Assembly (NCBI RefSeq): GCF_023053635.1
Contig: NC_086192.1
Location: 11,085,001 to 11,149,000, forward strand
DNA length: 64,000 bases
Source: Elgaria multicarinata webbii
Taxonomy: Eukaryota; Chordata; Lepidosauria; Squamata; Anguidae
Reading direction: 5' to 3'
The position numbers were made by a program, and so were the translations under genes. Position 1 is the stretch's first letter. Each line of letters opens with the position of its first letter. Below the pieces are notes generated by a model that saw nothing but the letters and a program-made list of their open reading frames with translations, did no database searches and had not been told where the DNA came from. Positions 54,135 to 64,000 of this stretch are shown here, one piece after another.

Positions 54135-54460
54135 ATTTTATTTATTTATTTATTTATTTAAGGATTTTTATGCCGCCATTCAGCCAAAAAAGGCTCTCAC
54201 GGCGGCTTACAAAAGTATTTCTTGACAGTCCCTGCCCACAGGCTTACAATCTGAAAGACATGACACAAAAGGAAAGGGGATTGGGAGGGAGGAGGAGGAG
54301 GGGGGAAAGGAAAGCAAATTCAGGCACTACAATCTTAGTTGGAAAGTTCAGCAGTTACAGGAGACAGCAGGAGGGAGAGGGGGCTCTCAGCTGGAGCTGG
54401 ACCCAGGCACGGTGGAGAGGGGCCTGGCTGCTGCTTCCTCCCTCACTGGGATATGACCTC
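54135..54460 (-). mobile_element. LINE 3' tail inserted in CR1
   Basis: (TTTA)n, AAAAAAGGCTCTCACGGCGG, CTTACAATCTGAAAGACATG and a single copy of the 105-bp unit of 37650-38075, all in reverse orientation. Confidence 0.8.
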
Positions 54461-54461
54461 G

Positions 54462-54489
54462 TTGGGTTCTATTATTATTATTATTATTA

Positions 54490-54528
<39 letters not shown>

Positions 54529-54845
54529 TTATATAGCACCATCAATGTACATGGTGCTGTACAGAGTAAAACAGTAAATAGCAAGACCCTGCCACATAGG
54601 CTTACATTCTAATAAAATCATAATAAAACAATAAGGAGGGGAAGAGAATGCAAACAGGCACAGGGTAGGGTAAACAGGCACTGGGTAGGGTAAAACTAAC
54701 AGTATAAAGTCAGAACAAAATCAAGTTTTAAAAGCTTTAGGAAAAAGAAAAGTTTTTAGCTGAGCTTTAAAAGCTGCGGTTGAACTTGTAGTTCTCAAAT
54801 GTACTGGAAGAGCGTTCCAGGCATAAGGGGCAGCAGAAGAATACT
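54462..54845 (-). mobile_element. L2-like LINE fragment with (ATT)n
   Basis: An (ATT)n run (about 54470-54530), then ATATAGCACCATCAATGTAC. On the minus strand a C-terminus follows (LERSSSTFENYKFNRSFKAQ, then LKTFLFPKAF). It is part of the block that splits the CR1 copy. Confidence 0.7.
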
Positions 54846-55122
54846 CCCATAGTATTATGGGAGACGGGAGAAAAAATGTCTCCCTTTCCACATTCTCCAC
54901 ACCAGGCATCATTTTGTCCCCCTCTATCATAGCCTCCTTTTCTCCAAGCTAAACAATCCCAGCTGTTGTAATCTTCCCTCATAGGGGAGACGCTCCAGCC
55001 CCTGGATCATTTTAGTTTCCCTTTTCTGCATAAAAAGGAACCTGTCCGATTTCGTGGCTGAGAAGCAAGGACGCCGTCCATAAACACGGCCCTCCTTAAC
55101 ACGCCTCTGTGTCCTCCGACAG

Positions 55123-55336
55123 GCACTGGATTGCTCGGGAATACGTCTGGTTCGTGGTTTCCTACATGACTTACGACATCTACGCCATGTACCTCTGCTA
55201 CTGGCACAAGAACATTGACAAAGAACCGGGCGACGCGATGCACTCTCTGGCCAGCGTGAAGAGTTTCCTGCGGAAGGAGAGACTCATGGTCACGCACCAC
55301 CTCTTCATCCTCATCGTCCTGACGCCCGTAGCCGTG
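55123..55336 (+). CDS. TLCD3A: TLCD3A coding exon 3
   Basis: The 214-bp exon encodes residues 70-140: [60 protein letters not shown] and [11 protein letters not shown]. It holds the core of the TLC domain with the paired histidines (H127, H128) typical of the family. The acceptor is GTCCTCCGACAG and the donor GTG|GTGAGA. It starts in phase 2 and ends in phase 0. This is the most conserved part of the protein. Confidence 0.96.
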
Positions 55337-55574
55337 GTGAGACCACCCTTTAACGGGAACGGGAGGGTTACGGCAGGGCTGGACTTTGCGTTCCGGCTGC
55401 TTTTGCCGGCCGGATGTTGAGTCCCGGCCTGTGTGGGTGGCAAAGTCGGTGCGTGCAACGCACAACCGAGGCACGCGCGTCGGCTTCGATCTTGCCGTGC
55501 ACACAGTGGGTTAGCAGACCAAAGGCTCGTCTGGCTGCAGCCTTAGGACTACTTTACTGGTACAAAACAGGGCA

Positions 55575-56136
55575 GCCCGGTTACTAACAGGGACTGGCTG
55601 ACGAGACCACATCACGCCAGTCCTTTTCCAGCTTCATTGACTGCCAGTCCAGGCCCGGGCCCGATTCAAAGTGCTGGTATTAACATTTTAAGCCCTAAAC
55701 AGCTTGGGGCCAGGTTATTTGAAGGAACACCTCCTCCCATATGTACCTGCCTGGACCCTAAGGTCATCCTCAGAGGTCCTTCTCCGTGAGCCCCTGCCAA
55801 AGGAAGTGAGGCAGGTGGCTACCAGGAGCAGGGCCTTCTCTGCTGTGGCACCCCGGCTGTGGAACGAGCTCCCTAAGTCATTTCGCCTGGCACCTACACT
55901 ATATTCTTTTAGACGCCTTTTTATTCTCTCAGTATTTTAACAGTCTATAAATTTAATTTTAACTTTGCTATTTTAAATTTGTTTTTCTGCACTGCTGCCG
56001 TTTTTATCTCGGTTGTGTTTTCATATTGTATTTTATGTTAGGGTTTTATACTGTTGTTTTATAGTTTGAACGGTCTTAATTTTGTGAACCCGCCCAGAGA
56101 GCTTCGGCTATTGGGCGCCATAGAAATGCAATAAAA

Positions 56137-56160
<24 letters not shown>
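55575..56160 (+). mobile_element. L2-like LINE C-terminus and 3' UTR in TLCD3A intron 3
   Basis: FKVLVLTF, NSLGPGYLKEHLLPYVPAW and RAFSAVAPRLWNELPKSF, then CCCGCCCAGAGAGCTTCGGC and an (AAAT)n tail that ends about 40 bp before the exon 4 acceptor. It is 5'-truncated. Confidence 0.9.
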
Positions 56161-56167
<7 letters not shown>

Positions 56168-56172
56168 AATAG

Positions 56173-57343
<1,171 letters not shown>

Positions 57344-58165
57344 CGGCGGCTTTGGGCCTGTCCTGTGAGCACCGGGCGCCCTCGCCCTCGCCTTTCGGCT
57401 TTGGGGAGGGCGCATGGGGTTGGAACCTGCACGGGGTTTTCGCCAGGGGTACCCTTGACCGGCAACGGAACCCCGGGTACCTCCCTTGGCATAGAATGGC
57501 GGCAACAAGGTTCGAGGTTTATCGGAAACTCCTCTCTTCCACGCATACCGGGATCTACTACCACAACCGTTGTGGTGTTCCAGACAGAGGCAGAGTGACC
57601 CCGCAGGACCTAACCTCTCAGGGCTCCGGCCCTGCAAGGATTCGGAAACATTCCTTCTTGCCAACGCCGCTGTTTCCTCGATCGCCCGTCGCTCAACATC
57701 TGCACTGCTGTTTCCCCCTTTCTCCCCACCCCCAGCGCAATGTTGATCCCTTCTCCCCTCTAAACTCCGCACCCTTCTCTCAATTCCACTCCAAGATTGA
57801 AGGTGCAGCCTCTGCAGCCGGCTTTGCGGAAAGTGAACCAACCCGCGTCCTCCTTTTGCCGCAAGGCCGGCCGGCGATAAAACTTCGATTCCCTCGCTCA
57901 GATATTCAAAGGCCCACCCCCTGTCCCAAAAGTACTTTTCGAATGCTGGAGAACTCGTTTCCCCAAGAACTGAATTTTCTTTCTTTTCTCTTTTAAAAGC
58001 CAAGTTTCCAGTCCTCATGGCTGCAAAGATAAGGAACGCTGGGGTGAAACTGCAGAAGCCGGGGGAGAGGGGGAAGCGAGGTCGCCCTCGTAGGGCGGGT
58101 GTCCTTTGCACCGTGTTGCTCTTCCCTGCCTGTCGCGGAAGCTGAATAAATCATGCAAAATAAGC
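57344..58165 (+). other. TLCD3A: TLCD3A 3' UTR
   Basis: About 820 bp between the stop and the AATAAA at 58144-58149. No repeats recognised within it. Confidence 0.65.
58144..58149 (+). terminator. TLCD3A: TLCD3A poly(A) signal
   Basis: AATAAA in CTGAATAAATCATGC is the first canonical signal downstream of the stop. Confidence 0.65.
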
Positions 58166-58177
58166 AACCGCAAACAG

Positions 58178-58300
58178 GCTTGCTCGTGGCTCAGCGGGAC
58201 AGCACCTGCCTTGCATGTGGGAAGACCAGGGTTCAATTCCCGGCATCTCCGGTTAAAATAGAATATCAGATGGGGAAGACCGCCTCTTCCCAAATCTCGG
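58178..58300 (+). mobile_element. tRNA-Ala-derived SINE
   Basis: CGTGGCTCAGCGGGACAGCA (A box), CCTTGCATGTGG (anticodon arm, TGC) and GGTTCAATTCCCGGCATCTCC-like B box resemble tRNA-Ala. It then continues into AGATGGGGAAGACCGCCTCT, a SINE body. It starts 13 bp after the inferred TLCD3A cleavage zone. Confidence 0.8.
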
Positions 58301-59030
58301 AGAGGACAAATACCAACTTTCTCCACTGGCGCTCACACATTTTGGGATCCCGTACGGTCCGGAAAAACCGAAAAGGGGGCTGCCGTTTCATCCGCCGAAG
58401 CCAGCTGTAGCTTCTGAGTGCCTTCAAGGGACTGGGGGATGAAGCCGAGGATAATTCAAGAACCCCAATGCTATCTCGGAAGCCGGATTAGGAGCGGGAG
58501 TCCAGAAACCGGGGACGGAGGCGGAAGACATCACGAACACCAAGATGGTGGTGCTTTGGGTGTCCAACTCCACCCCCAACCCAAACAATGGGCCATCCTT
58601 TGGTTTTTGTTCTTTGCTTAAGTTTCAAAGAGAGAAAGTAGTAAAAATTGGGAGGGTTTTTTAGGCGAAAGAAGGATTATGTACGGCAGGGAGGATGGGA
58701 CGCTGAGCCATTGTTTCTGCCGCACGGAACGCAATGGCAGGGTTGCTGGGCTACCCATTCTTTTCCATTTCTGAATACTGTGCGACTTTGCCCCACATCG
58801 CCTGGCCCTGTTTGATCCCATGGGGATGGAAGGTGAACCCTCCCCTGCCTCTCATGCCAGCACCGACACATGAGGAGCGCCGCCTGAGTCAGGCCTAACT
58901 CCAGGCATCGGAACTGCAAGATGTAGCACCGTATTCTTTGAGAAGGAAAGTGGGGCGTCATACAACCCAAACGTCTTTTTGGGGAGCAGGGATGATTGGG
59001 CAGCGGGGGGGGCGCCCCCTTCTTAGGAAG
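58301..59030. other. No recognised feature
   Basis: Intergenic; nothing that I can support. Confidence 0.4.
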
Positions 59031-59036
59031 CCTTGC

Positions 59037-59330
59037 CCAACCTCCAGATGGATGGGACTTCAACTCCCATCAGGTGCCAGCTGCCACGGCCAGGAATGCT
59101 GGGAGATGTAGTCCAGGTTGGGGCCACCTCTTCTAGAGGGTCAAAAACTCATAAGACGATGGCCAAATCTCCAAGCCTCCCTTATTTGAATTATGACCAA
59201 GAAGGTGCCCCCCTAGGTCAGGGGACAGTCAAATGGTAGATCTCCAGTTTGGACTGCAGCTCCCAGAAGCTCCTGCCAGCACGGCTAACAGTCAGGAACC
59301 CTGGGAGTTGAAGTCCAAAATATTAGGGCT
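59037..59330. repeat. Two foldback repeats with CTCCCA motifs
   Basis: 59037-59135 (ACTTCAACTCCCATCAGG facing GGGAGATGTAGTCC) and 59240-59330 (GACTGCAGCTCCCAGAAGC facing TGGGAGTTGAAGTCC) belong to the dispersed ZNF143-like palindromic family. Confidence 0.55.
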
Positions 59331-59339
59331 TTCTAAAGT

Positions 59340-59860
59340 GTTGGTGGCCATTTTATGTAGAATCCACCGTTTTGTTCACAGCCCTAATGTGAAGCGAGAA
59401 GCGATCCTACAACCCCCAGCATACGTCGCTAAGGAGGGATGTACCGGGGTCGGGGAACAGTGGGCGTTTGTGGCAATCTGGGCTGTGCACGTCTCTGGAT
59501 GGTTCGCCGCATGTTCGGTGAGCGCCTTGCAACTGCCCGCCTTTCCCCGCTGCTTGTAAATGCTGGGCTCGCAAAAGTGCGCTTGCGGCCAATGGCTACC
59601 GTAAAAAGCCATTTCCGCAAGATCAGAGGCGTTTACGGAACAGACAGTGAGCCATCCAGGGACTTGCATGGCCCGGATCTGGTAGGCAAGGTCACAAGCA
59701 CCCGCCACTCCTGGACCCTGTTAAGTCCCTCCCTCCCTAGCAATGCTGGGAACTGTAGTATCTTCCCTCACTTCACACTAGGGTTGTGCACAAAATGGCA
59801 GATTCTCCATAAAATGGCTGCCGATGCTTCGGAATTCCGAAGCGGAAGCTTGCACAGCCT
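59340..59860. other. No recognised gene
   Basis: Intergenic sequence with several overlapping short open frames but no splice or homology support. Confidence 0.4.
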
Positions 59861-59864
59861 AACA

Positions 59865-59981
59865 CAGCCTTCCTCAACCTGGGGCGCTCCAGATGTGTTG
59901 GACTGCATCTCCCAGAATGCCCCAGCCAGCTGGGGAGTTGTAGTCCAACACATCTGGAGCGCCCCAGGTTGAGGAAGGCTG
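59865..59981. mobile_element. Palindromic MITE, sister of 8205-8329
   Basis: CAGCCTTCCTCAACCTGGGG is mirrored by CCCCAGGTTGAGGAAGGCTG. Flanks GCCTAACA (59857-59864) and CCCTAACA (59982-59989) match at 7 of 8 positions, fitting an 8-bp target duplication. Confidence 0.85.
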
Positions 59982-60231
59982 CCCTAACAGAAGATCTAGA
60001 GATCTTATTTTTTGACCACCCTGCCTTTATGGGGAGACCCTCATAAAATTTAAAAATGCACTAATCCCAGGACGCCTTCCCGGTTTTCATATTTTTTTGC
60101 TCCTCTGTAAGCCATCTGCTGTTTTCTCTTAACAATAACCACTCCGGCAAACACGTGTGTGTGTGTGTGCCGTATTTATTTCACCCGGGTGTCTGCATCT
60201 TTTTCTTTAAAGGATTCTATGCCAGCCCCCC

Positions 60232-60330
60232 ACCCTGCAACCTGGTGCCTTCTGGGTGTGTTGGACAACACATCCTGGCTGGGGAACGTTGGGTGTTGTA
60301 GTCCCAACACATCCAGGGGGTAGCAAATTG
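60232..60330. repeat. Foldback repeat, degraded
   Basis: ACCTGGTGCCTTCTGGGTGT then GTTGGACAACAC faces GTTGTAGTCCCAACACATCC. Confidence 0.5.
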
Positions 60331-60339
60331 GGGGACGCC

Positions 60340-60960
60340 TTTCTACGCTGTCAGTTTTTCTTGGTTGTCCCAAGACGTCATAAGTGTTTAGACCTACCAA
60401 ATCTTGAAGATTTCCTGCTAGGGTCAGGGAATAAGGTTAAAATCAAGATAATTGTATTTATATTTAATTTTATGGGTTATGTTGTTGTTTCCCCCTCTTT
60501 CTTTCTTGGATCTAGTCAAGATCAAATAACAAAAAGCGTGTGCCGTAGGCATTTGTTCTACTTACTTCTAATACCCCACCGACAGAGAGAGATATGGTCA
60601 GAAATACGTTTTTCGGCCTTCCAAAAGACCGTAAAAGATGTGCCCGAAACATCTGGCCAGTTTGGAAGAACATTTCTGTGTTTTTAGACGCCTGTGACCA
60701 GACTCTGCCAAAACACCTAGCCTATTTCCAGCGTTTACACTACTCTTGCGGGACAATGTGCCGGCCGGCGCATCCTCCTTACTGTGATAACAGCCCTGGC
60801 ACGTGGGCGAAGATGAGCGGAAAATAGACACGGACTAAATCACTGGATTACGGCTGCTTTCCCGCGAGACGAGCACCCGGACATTTGAAAGCAGTCCAAT
60901 AAAATATTTCTCTTGTGAAATTCCGTCTTTTCCGATCTCATTTCTGCATGGAGTTGTTAC
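60340..60960 (+). other. Unassigned segment with acceptor-like site, open frame and AATAAA
   Basis: A T/C-rich tract ending CTTGGATCTAG (about 60515) is followed by open sequence (60594-60827, for example RNTFFGLPKDRKRCARNIWP) and an AATAAA at about 60899. I recognise no protein family. It may be chance or a degraded element. Confidence 0.25.
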
Positions 60961-60969
60961 CCGCTTAGG

Positions 60970-61250
60970 TTTTGTAGGATCATAGAATTGTGGGGTTGGA
61001 TGAGAGCACAAGGATAATCTAGTCCAACCCTCTGTAATGTGCAGGAAAAGCGATTACGCCATCCATGAGAGGTGGCTGGCCAGCCTCTTCTTAAAAACCT
61101 CCCTGAGATGGAGAACCCACAACCTCCATAGGTCAACTGTTGCACAGATCTTCCTGTCAGGAAGTTTTTCCTCATATTTAACCTCTTCTAACCTGTCCAT
61201 ATCCTTCTAGAAATGTGGTGCCCAGAATGGTACTCCATAGATAAATAGTG
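60970..61250 (-). mobile_element. CR1 LINE 3' fragment, different subfamily
   Basis: GGATCATAGAATTGTGGGGT, TAATCTAGTCCAACCCTCTG and TGTCAGGAAGTTTTTCCTCA then ATGTGGTGCCCAGAATGG, in reverse. Confidence 0.8.
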
Positions 61251-61289
61251 ATTTTAAGAGTCAGGAATCCTCCTTTAATTAGAGGTAGG

Positions 61290-61680
61290 GTATTATTATA
61301 ATCATCACCTCTGTTCTCTCTCGTGGCGGTTTTTCTAGACAGACACGATGGACTTTGCCAGGTCATGCCATCTTTTACTGATTCAGGAATTTCCAGACTA
61401 TTGAACATGTTTTAAGTCGGACTGCTTTCTGGATGTTGGTGTGGGTGTACTTTGGTAAGCCCAGTTTCTGAAGGTTTTCTGTACCGTTTTTTGATGTGAT
61501 GCCGGTGACTGATGTGACTAACGGAATAATTGTGACCTTTTTCTGTTGCCATAGTTTTTTGACTTCCGTGGCCAGTGGTGTATATTTTTCTCTCTTTTCC
61601 TCTTCCGTTTCTACAACATTTTTGTCATTACGTATTGCTATGTCGATGAGGTACATTTTTTTTGGTCTGGTCGGTTGCAA
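61290..61680 (-). mobile_element. R4/Dong-like LINE C-terminal fragment
   Basis: The minus-strand frame (61375-61680) reads YLIDIAIRNDKNVVETEEEK, then YTPLATEVKKLWQQKKVTII and SVTGITSKN, ending KTCSIVWKFLNQ. This resembles the C-terminus of LINEs with a restriction-like endonuclease (R4 clade, known in lizards). Both ends abut TAA/TTA-rich sequence. Confidence 0.55.
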
Positions 61681-61681
61681 G

Positions 61682-61683
<2 letters not shown>

Positions 61684-61742
<59 letters not shown>
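61684..61742. repeat. (AAT)n microsatellite
   Basis: About 20 uninterrupted TAA units beside the R4-like fragment. Confidence 0.95.
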
Positions 61743-61743
<1 letters not shown>

Positions 61744-62029
61744 GGTTTACCTGTGCATGTCGATGTGTGAGGAAGAGTAGGGCTGTGGGCAGGATTCAGC
61801 CCCACATTCAAATATAGCCGTAGGCCAAAATGGGTTTCCTACCTCCCGGGTCAAGGACCCACCTAAAGGTCTACCCTGACCCTAACAGATACCCAACCCT
61901 TGTTCAATCTCATCTTGACCTTGCAACGGATGCCCAGAGAACTATCTCTTGTACCACTAGGACCCTTTCTGCCTACTAAAGTGGCTTCAACCAACATTTA
62001 CAAATATCAGTGATCATCCAGTCTAAAGA
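61743..62029. other. TLCD3A-GEMIN4 intergenic end, nothing recognised
   Basis: No repeat or gene visible. Confidence 0.4.
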
Positions 62030-62219
62030 AACAAGGAAAGAGATAAAGGTTTATTATAGATCTCCCAAATTTCCCACTGATGGTCTCGGTCCAGTCCTCT
62101 TTGGCCAACTGGTTTTAGCCCTGTGCCCCTAAACAAACAAGGGACCCTTGGCTTCAGCAAACACCGGTCGAGAGTCAATATCGAACCCTGCTCCCTTGGT
62201 TGTCCACCGAGGCCGACCG
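62030..62219 (-). other. GEMIN4: GEMIN4 3' UTR with poly(A) signal
   Basis: On the minus strand the first AATAAA after the stop lies at 62050-62055 (TTTATT on the plus strand), giving a 3' UTR of about 190 bases. Confidence 0.6.
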
Positions 62220-64000
62220 TCACAGCTTGCGGAGCTTCTGCAAGAGCATGGTGCGGAGTTCCTTGTTCGTGACGTTTTCCGCGATGGATTCCAAGAAGTG
62301 CCTCTCGTTGGCCTTCCGCAAGGCGCTGCCGAGGGACTCGTCGGCGTCGTAGAGCATCTCGTACTGCGAGAGGATCTCCAAGGAGAGGAGCAGGAGGGGC
62401 TCGTTGGTGCTGTCGTCCGGCAACATGGCCGCCACATGGAGGGTGTGGCAGAACAGCTGGATGTCAACGAAGGACAGCTCCCGCGTCACGTTTTTCTCTT
62501 CCACCGAGTGCCATTGGCCGCGGGCAATGCTCTTGACCGAGCCCAGCAAGTCAGACAAGCTAAGGCAGTAGAGCCGCGCCACGTGCTTCCAGGCTTCCGC
62601 CGGAAGCCAAGATGCGCCGCTGGAACCACACAGGAACTGGAAGCCCCTCAGCAGGAGCACGGAGAACTGGAGGTGGTAGGCGAAAGGCCGGAAGTTCAAC
62701 AGAGGCAGGTACTGGACGTACTCGAGGGAGTAAGGGACGTGGAGGACCTCTCGTTCCAAGAGGCTTTTGATCACATGGACGAGTCTCCTCCACTCGCTTT
62801 GGCTGCACCATGGGAAGACCTGGACAAGGGCTACCAAAAAACCCTTGCTAAAGAGGTTGACTTCTTCAGGGTTGTCTACGTTGACCACAAGAACCACCAG
62901 CATCTGCTCTCTCAAGGACGTGGAGACACAGCAACATTCCATCCACGCCAAAAGCCCACTGCCTGCCCCGTAATTCAGGAGCGGACGGGACGTCCACTCC
63001 TCTTCTGGAAGCTTGGAGACCTCAAAGAGAGTAGCCGGGACCTCGTTCTTGAAGTGTTCCCCGTAGATGTTCTTCAGGCGGAGGCTGACAGTCCAATCTA
63101 AAGCTCTCGCTTTCTTGTGCAGCCAAGACACGGACTGGTTCCACAGCTCGGGAGACAAGGAGTCCTTCTGGGCCAAAAGCGCGTCGCACAGCTGCGCCAG
63201 GTCGCTCGCCACCAAGTCTTTGGTCTCGAGGGAATAGCTGTGCCGGCCTTGCGGCTCGTGCCAATATTGTGTGAACCTGTCCAGGATCTTGCAGAGGGAC
63301 AAGATGAGTGGGAACGGGTGGCAGGTGTCGACCCAGCTCAGTTCGGAAGGCACCTTCAAGGTCTTGTCGAGGATCTGCAAGGACAGTTCGAGCCGAGGAG
63401 AGTCCGACGCCAGAAAAGGAAGGACGAGGTGCTGAGTCACCTCTGCCGGAGACAGGAAAGGGCTGGTTCCGCTCGGTTGCATGAGATAAACTAAGAACTC
63501 TAAGAACTGCTCTTTCTCCTTAACAGAGGAGAGTCGGTCCCAGACGGTCTCTTTCAAGCATCCTAGGAGCAGGCCGATGGATGTGTTTGGAGAGTCACGA
63601 TAGTCTCGGATGTTCAGGGCTGGGAAGGAACAGAGGATCTCCGCCAGGAACTGGTGTGTTCCCAAGTTGGCCACAGCCAGGTTGCTTATTTTCTTGATGG
63701 TTGCCTCCGGGTTGAGTAGCACCAACCGGGACACTGAGGCCACGGCTCTCTTGAAGCCTTCGCCAGAGGCGCTCTGGATGATCTGGTTAAAGGCGATGTT
63801 GAGTTCTTCCTGGAACCCTTCTGAGAACATCGGTAATGTCCCCGAAAGGCCCTGCCTGCCCCAAGTCATCAGGACCCCTGAAATCACTTTGTTTTTATCC
63901 GCCAAAGAGATCTCCGTGTAACACTCAAGTATGATTTTGGCTACCTCTCCTTGCTGCTCCCGACTTTCAGCAACGTCAGCAGAACGGCTAACTGCCACCG
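62220..64000 (-). CDS. GEMIN4: GEMIN4, C-terminal 593 codons (partial)
   Basis: GEMIN4 is a core subunit of the SMN complex. It binds the helicase DDX20 (Gemin3) and takes part in spliceosomal snRNP assembly in cytoplasm and Gems. The minus-strand frame is open from the window edge to the TGA at 62220-62222, with no intron, as expected because nearly all of vertebrate GEMIN4 lies in one large exon. Recognised stretches include NLAVANLGTHQFLAEILCSF, YVQYLPLLNFRPFAYHLQF, SVLLLRGFQFLCGSSGASWL and the C-terminal LLQKLRKL. The protein is leucine-rich and helical with no catalytic motif. Human GEMIN4 is about 1,058 residues, so roughly 460 N-terminal residues lie beyond the right edge. The leftmost Met-like codon at the edge is not a real start. 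Confidence 0.95.
   Translation of the reverse strand, partial: VAVSRSADVAESREQQGEVAKIILECYTEISLADKNKVISGVLMTWGRQGLSGTLPMFSEGFQEELNIAFNQIIQSASGEGFKRAVASVSRLVLLNPEATIKKISNLAVANLGTHQFLAEILCSFPALNIRDYRDSPNTSIGLLLGCLKETVWDRLSSVKEKEQFLEFLVYLMQPSGTSPFLSPAEVTQHLVLPFLASDSPRLELSLQILDKTLKVPSELSWVDTCHPFPLILSLCKILDRFTQYWHEPQGRHSYSLETKDLVASDLAQLCDALLAQKDSLSPELWNQSVSWLHKKARALDWTVSLRLKNIYGEHFKNEVPATLFEVSKLPEEEWTSRPLLNYGAGSGLLAWMECCCVSTSLREQMLVVLVVNVDNPEEVNLFSKGFLVALVQVFPWCSQSEWRRLVHVIKSLLEREVLHVPYSLEYVQYLPLLNFRPFAYHLQFSVLLLRGFQFLCGSSGASWLPAEAWKHVARLYCLSLSDLLGSVKSIARGQWHSVEEKNVTRELSFVDIQLFCHTLHVAAMLPDDSTNEPLLLLSLEILSQYEMLYDADESLGSALRKANERHFLESIAENVTNKELRTMLLQKLRKL

Larger units (their letters stand above)
53755..55030 (-). 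mobile_element. CR1 LINE 3' fragment split by other LINE tails
   Basis: 53755-54132 (AAGAGTCCTGATGCTGGATC ... CTTCATGGGATA) and about 54850-55030 (AGTATTATGGGAGACGGGAG, CACCAGGCATCATTTTGTCC) are consecutive parts of one CR1 copy, as shown by the intact relative at 40988-41580. About 715 bp of other LINE material lies between. Confidence 0.85.

Noticed and set aside
58178-58250. Possible functional tRNA-Ala gene
   Set aside because: The A and B boxes are recognisable but the acceptor stem does not pair well, and the sequence continues into a SINE body, so it is a SINE head.
62148-63101. 317-codon plus-strand open frame
   Set aside because: Antisense shadow of GEMIN4; the minus strand carries the conserved protein.

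Overview
The window is nuclear DNA from a vertebrate, most likely a squamate reptile (probably a lizard). Three conserved genes in the order VPS53(-) / TLCD3A(+) / GEMIN4(-) match the synteny known from human 17p13.3. The spaces between exons are packed with typical sauropsid and squamate repeats: CR1 and L2-like LINE 3' ends, L1-like and R4-like LINE pieces, a Penelope-like element, tRNA-derived SINEs, several palindromic MITE families and many micro- and minisatellites.

Layout. 1-4.1 kb holds the 5' end of VPS53: coding exon 2 at 1740-1820 and coding exon 1 at 3743-3826, both on the minus strand, with a GC-rich promoter above exon 1 and a very C-rich minisatellite in intron 1. 4.1-10.6 kb is repeats, including a block of low-copy tandem duplications at 7.7-10 kb split by hAT-like MITEs. 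10.6-27 kb is the most unusual part. A promoter-like region with a perfect RFX X-box is followed by short exon-like segments at 11.65-12.03 kb. Next comes a large higher-order tandem array (12.39-26.33 kb: three full units of about 4.10, 4.54 and 4.18 kb and a partial fourth), then exon-like sequence and a poly(A) signal at 26.46-26.99 kb. Each full unit holds a Penelope-like foldback, minisatellite and a copy of the short exons. I read this as a candidate unrecognised gene whose exons and intron were duplicated in tandem inside its own intron.

27-41.6 kb is intergenic, with LINE fragments and several minisatellites (35, 57 and 105 bp periods). 41.6-58.2 kb is TLCD3A: a CpG-rich promoter, five coding exons giving a complete 260-residue protein, and a poly(A) signal at 58144. 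58.2-62.0 kb is repeat-rich. 62.03-64.0 kb is the 3' UTR and the C-terminal 593 codons of GEMIN4 on the minus strand, running off the right edge.

The three conserved genes share no pathway. VPS53 is a GARP/EARP tethering subunit, TLCD3A a TLC-domain membrane protein and GEMIN4 an SMN-complex subunit. TLCD3A and GEMIN4 are convergent. All calls come from reading the sequence; no database search was run.
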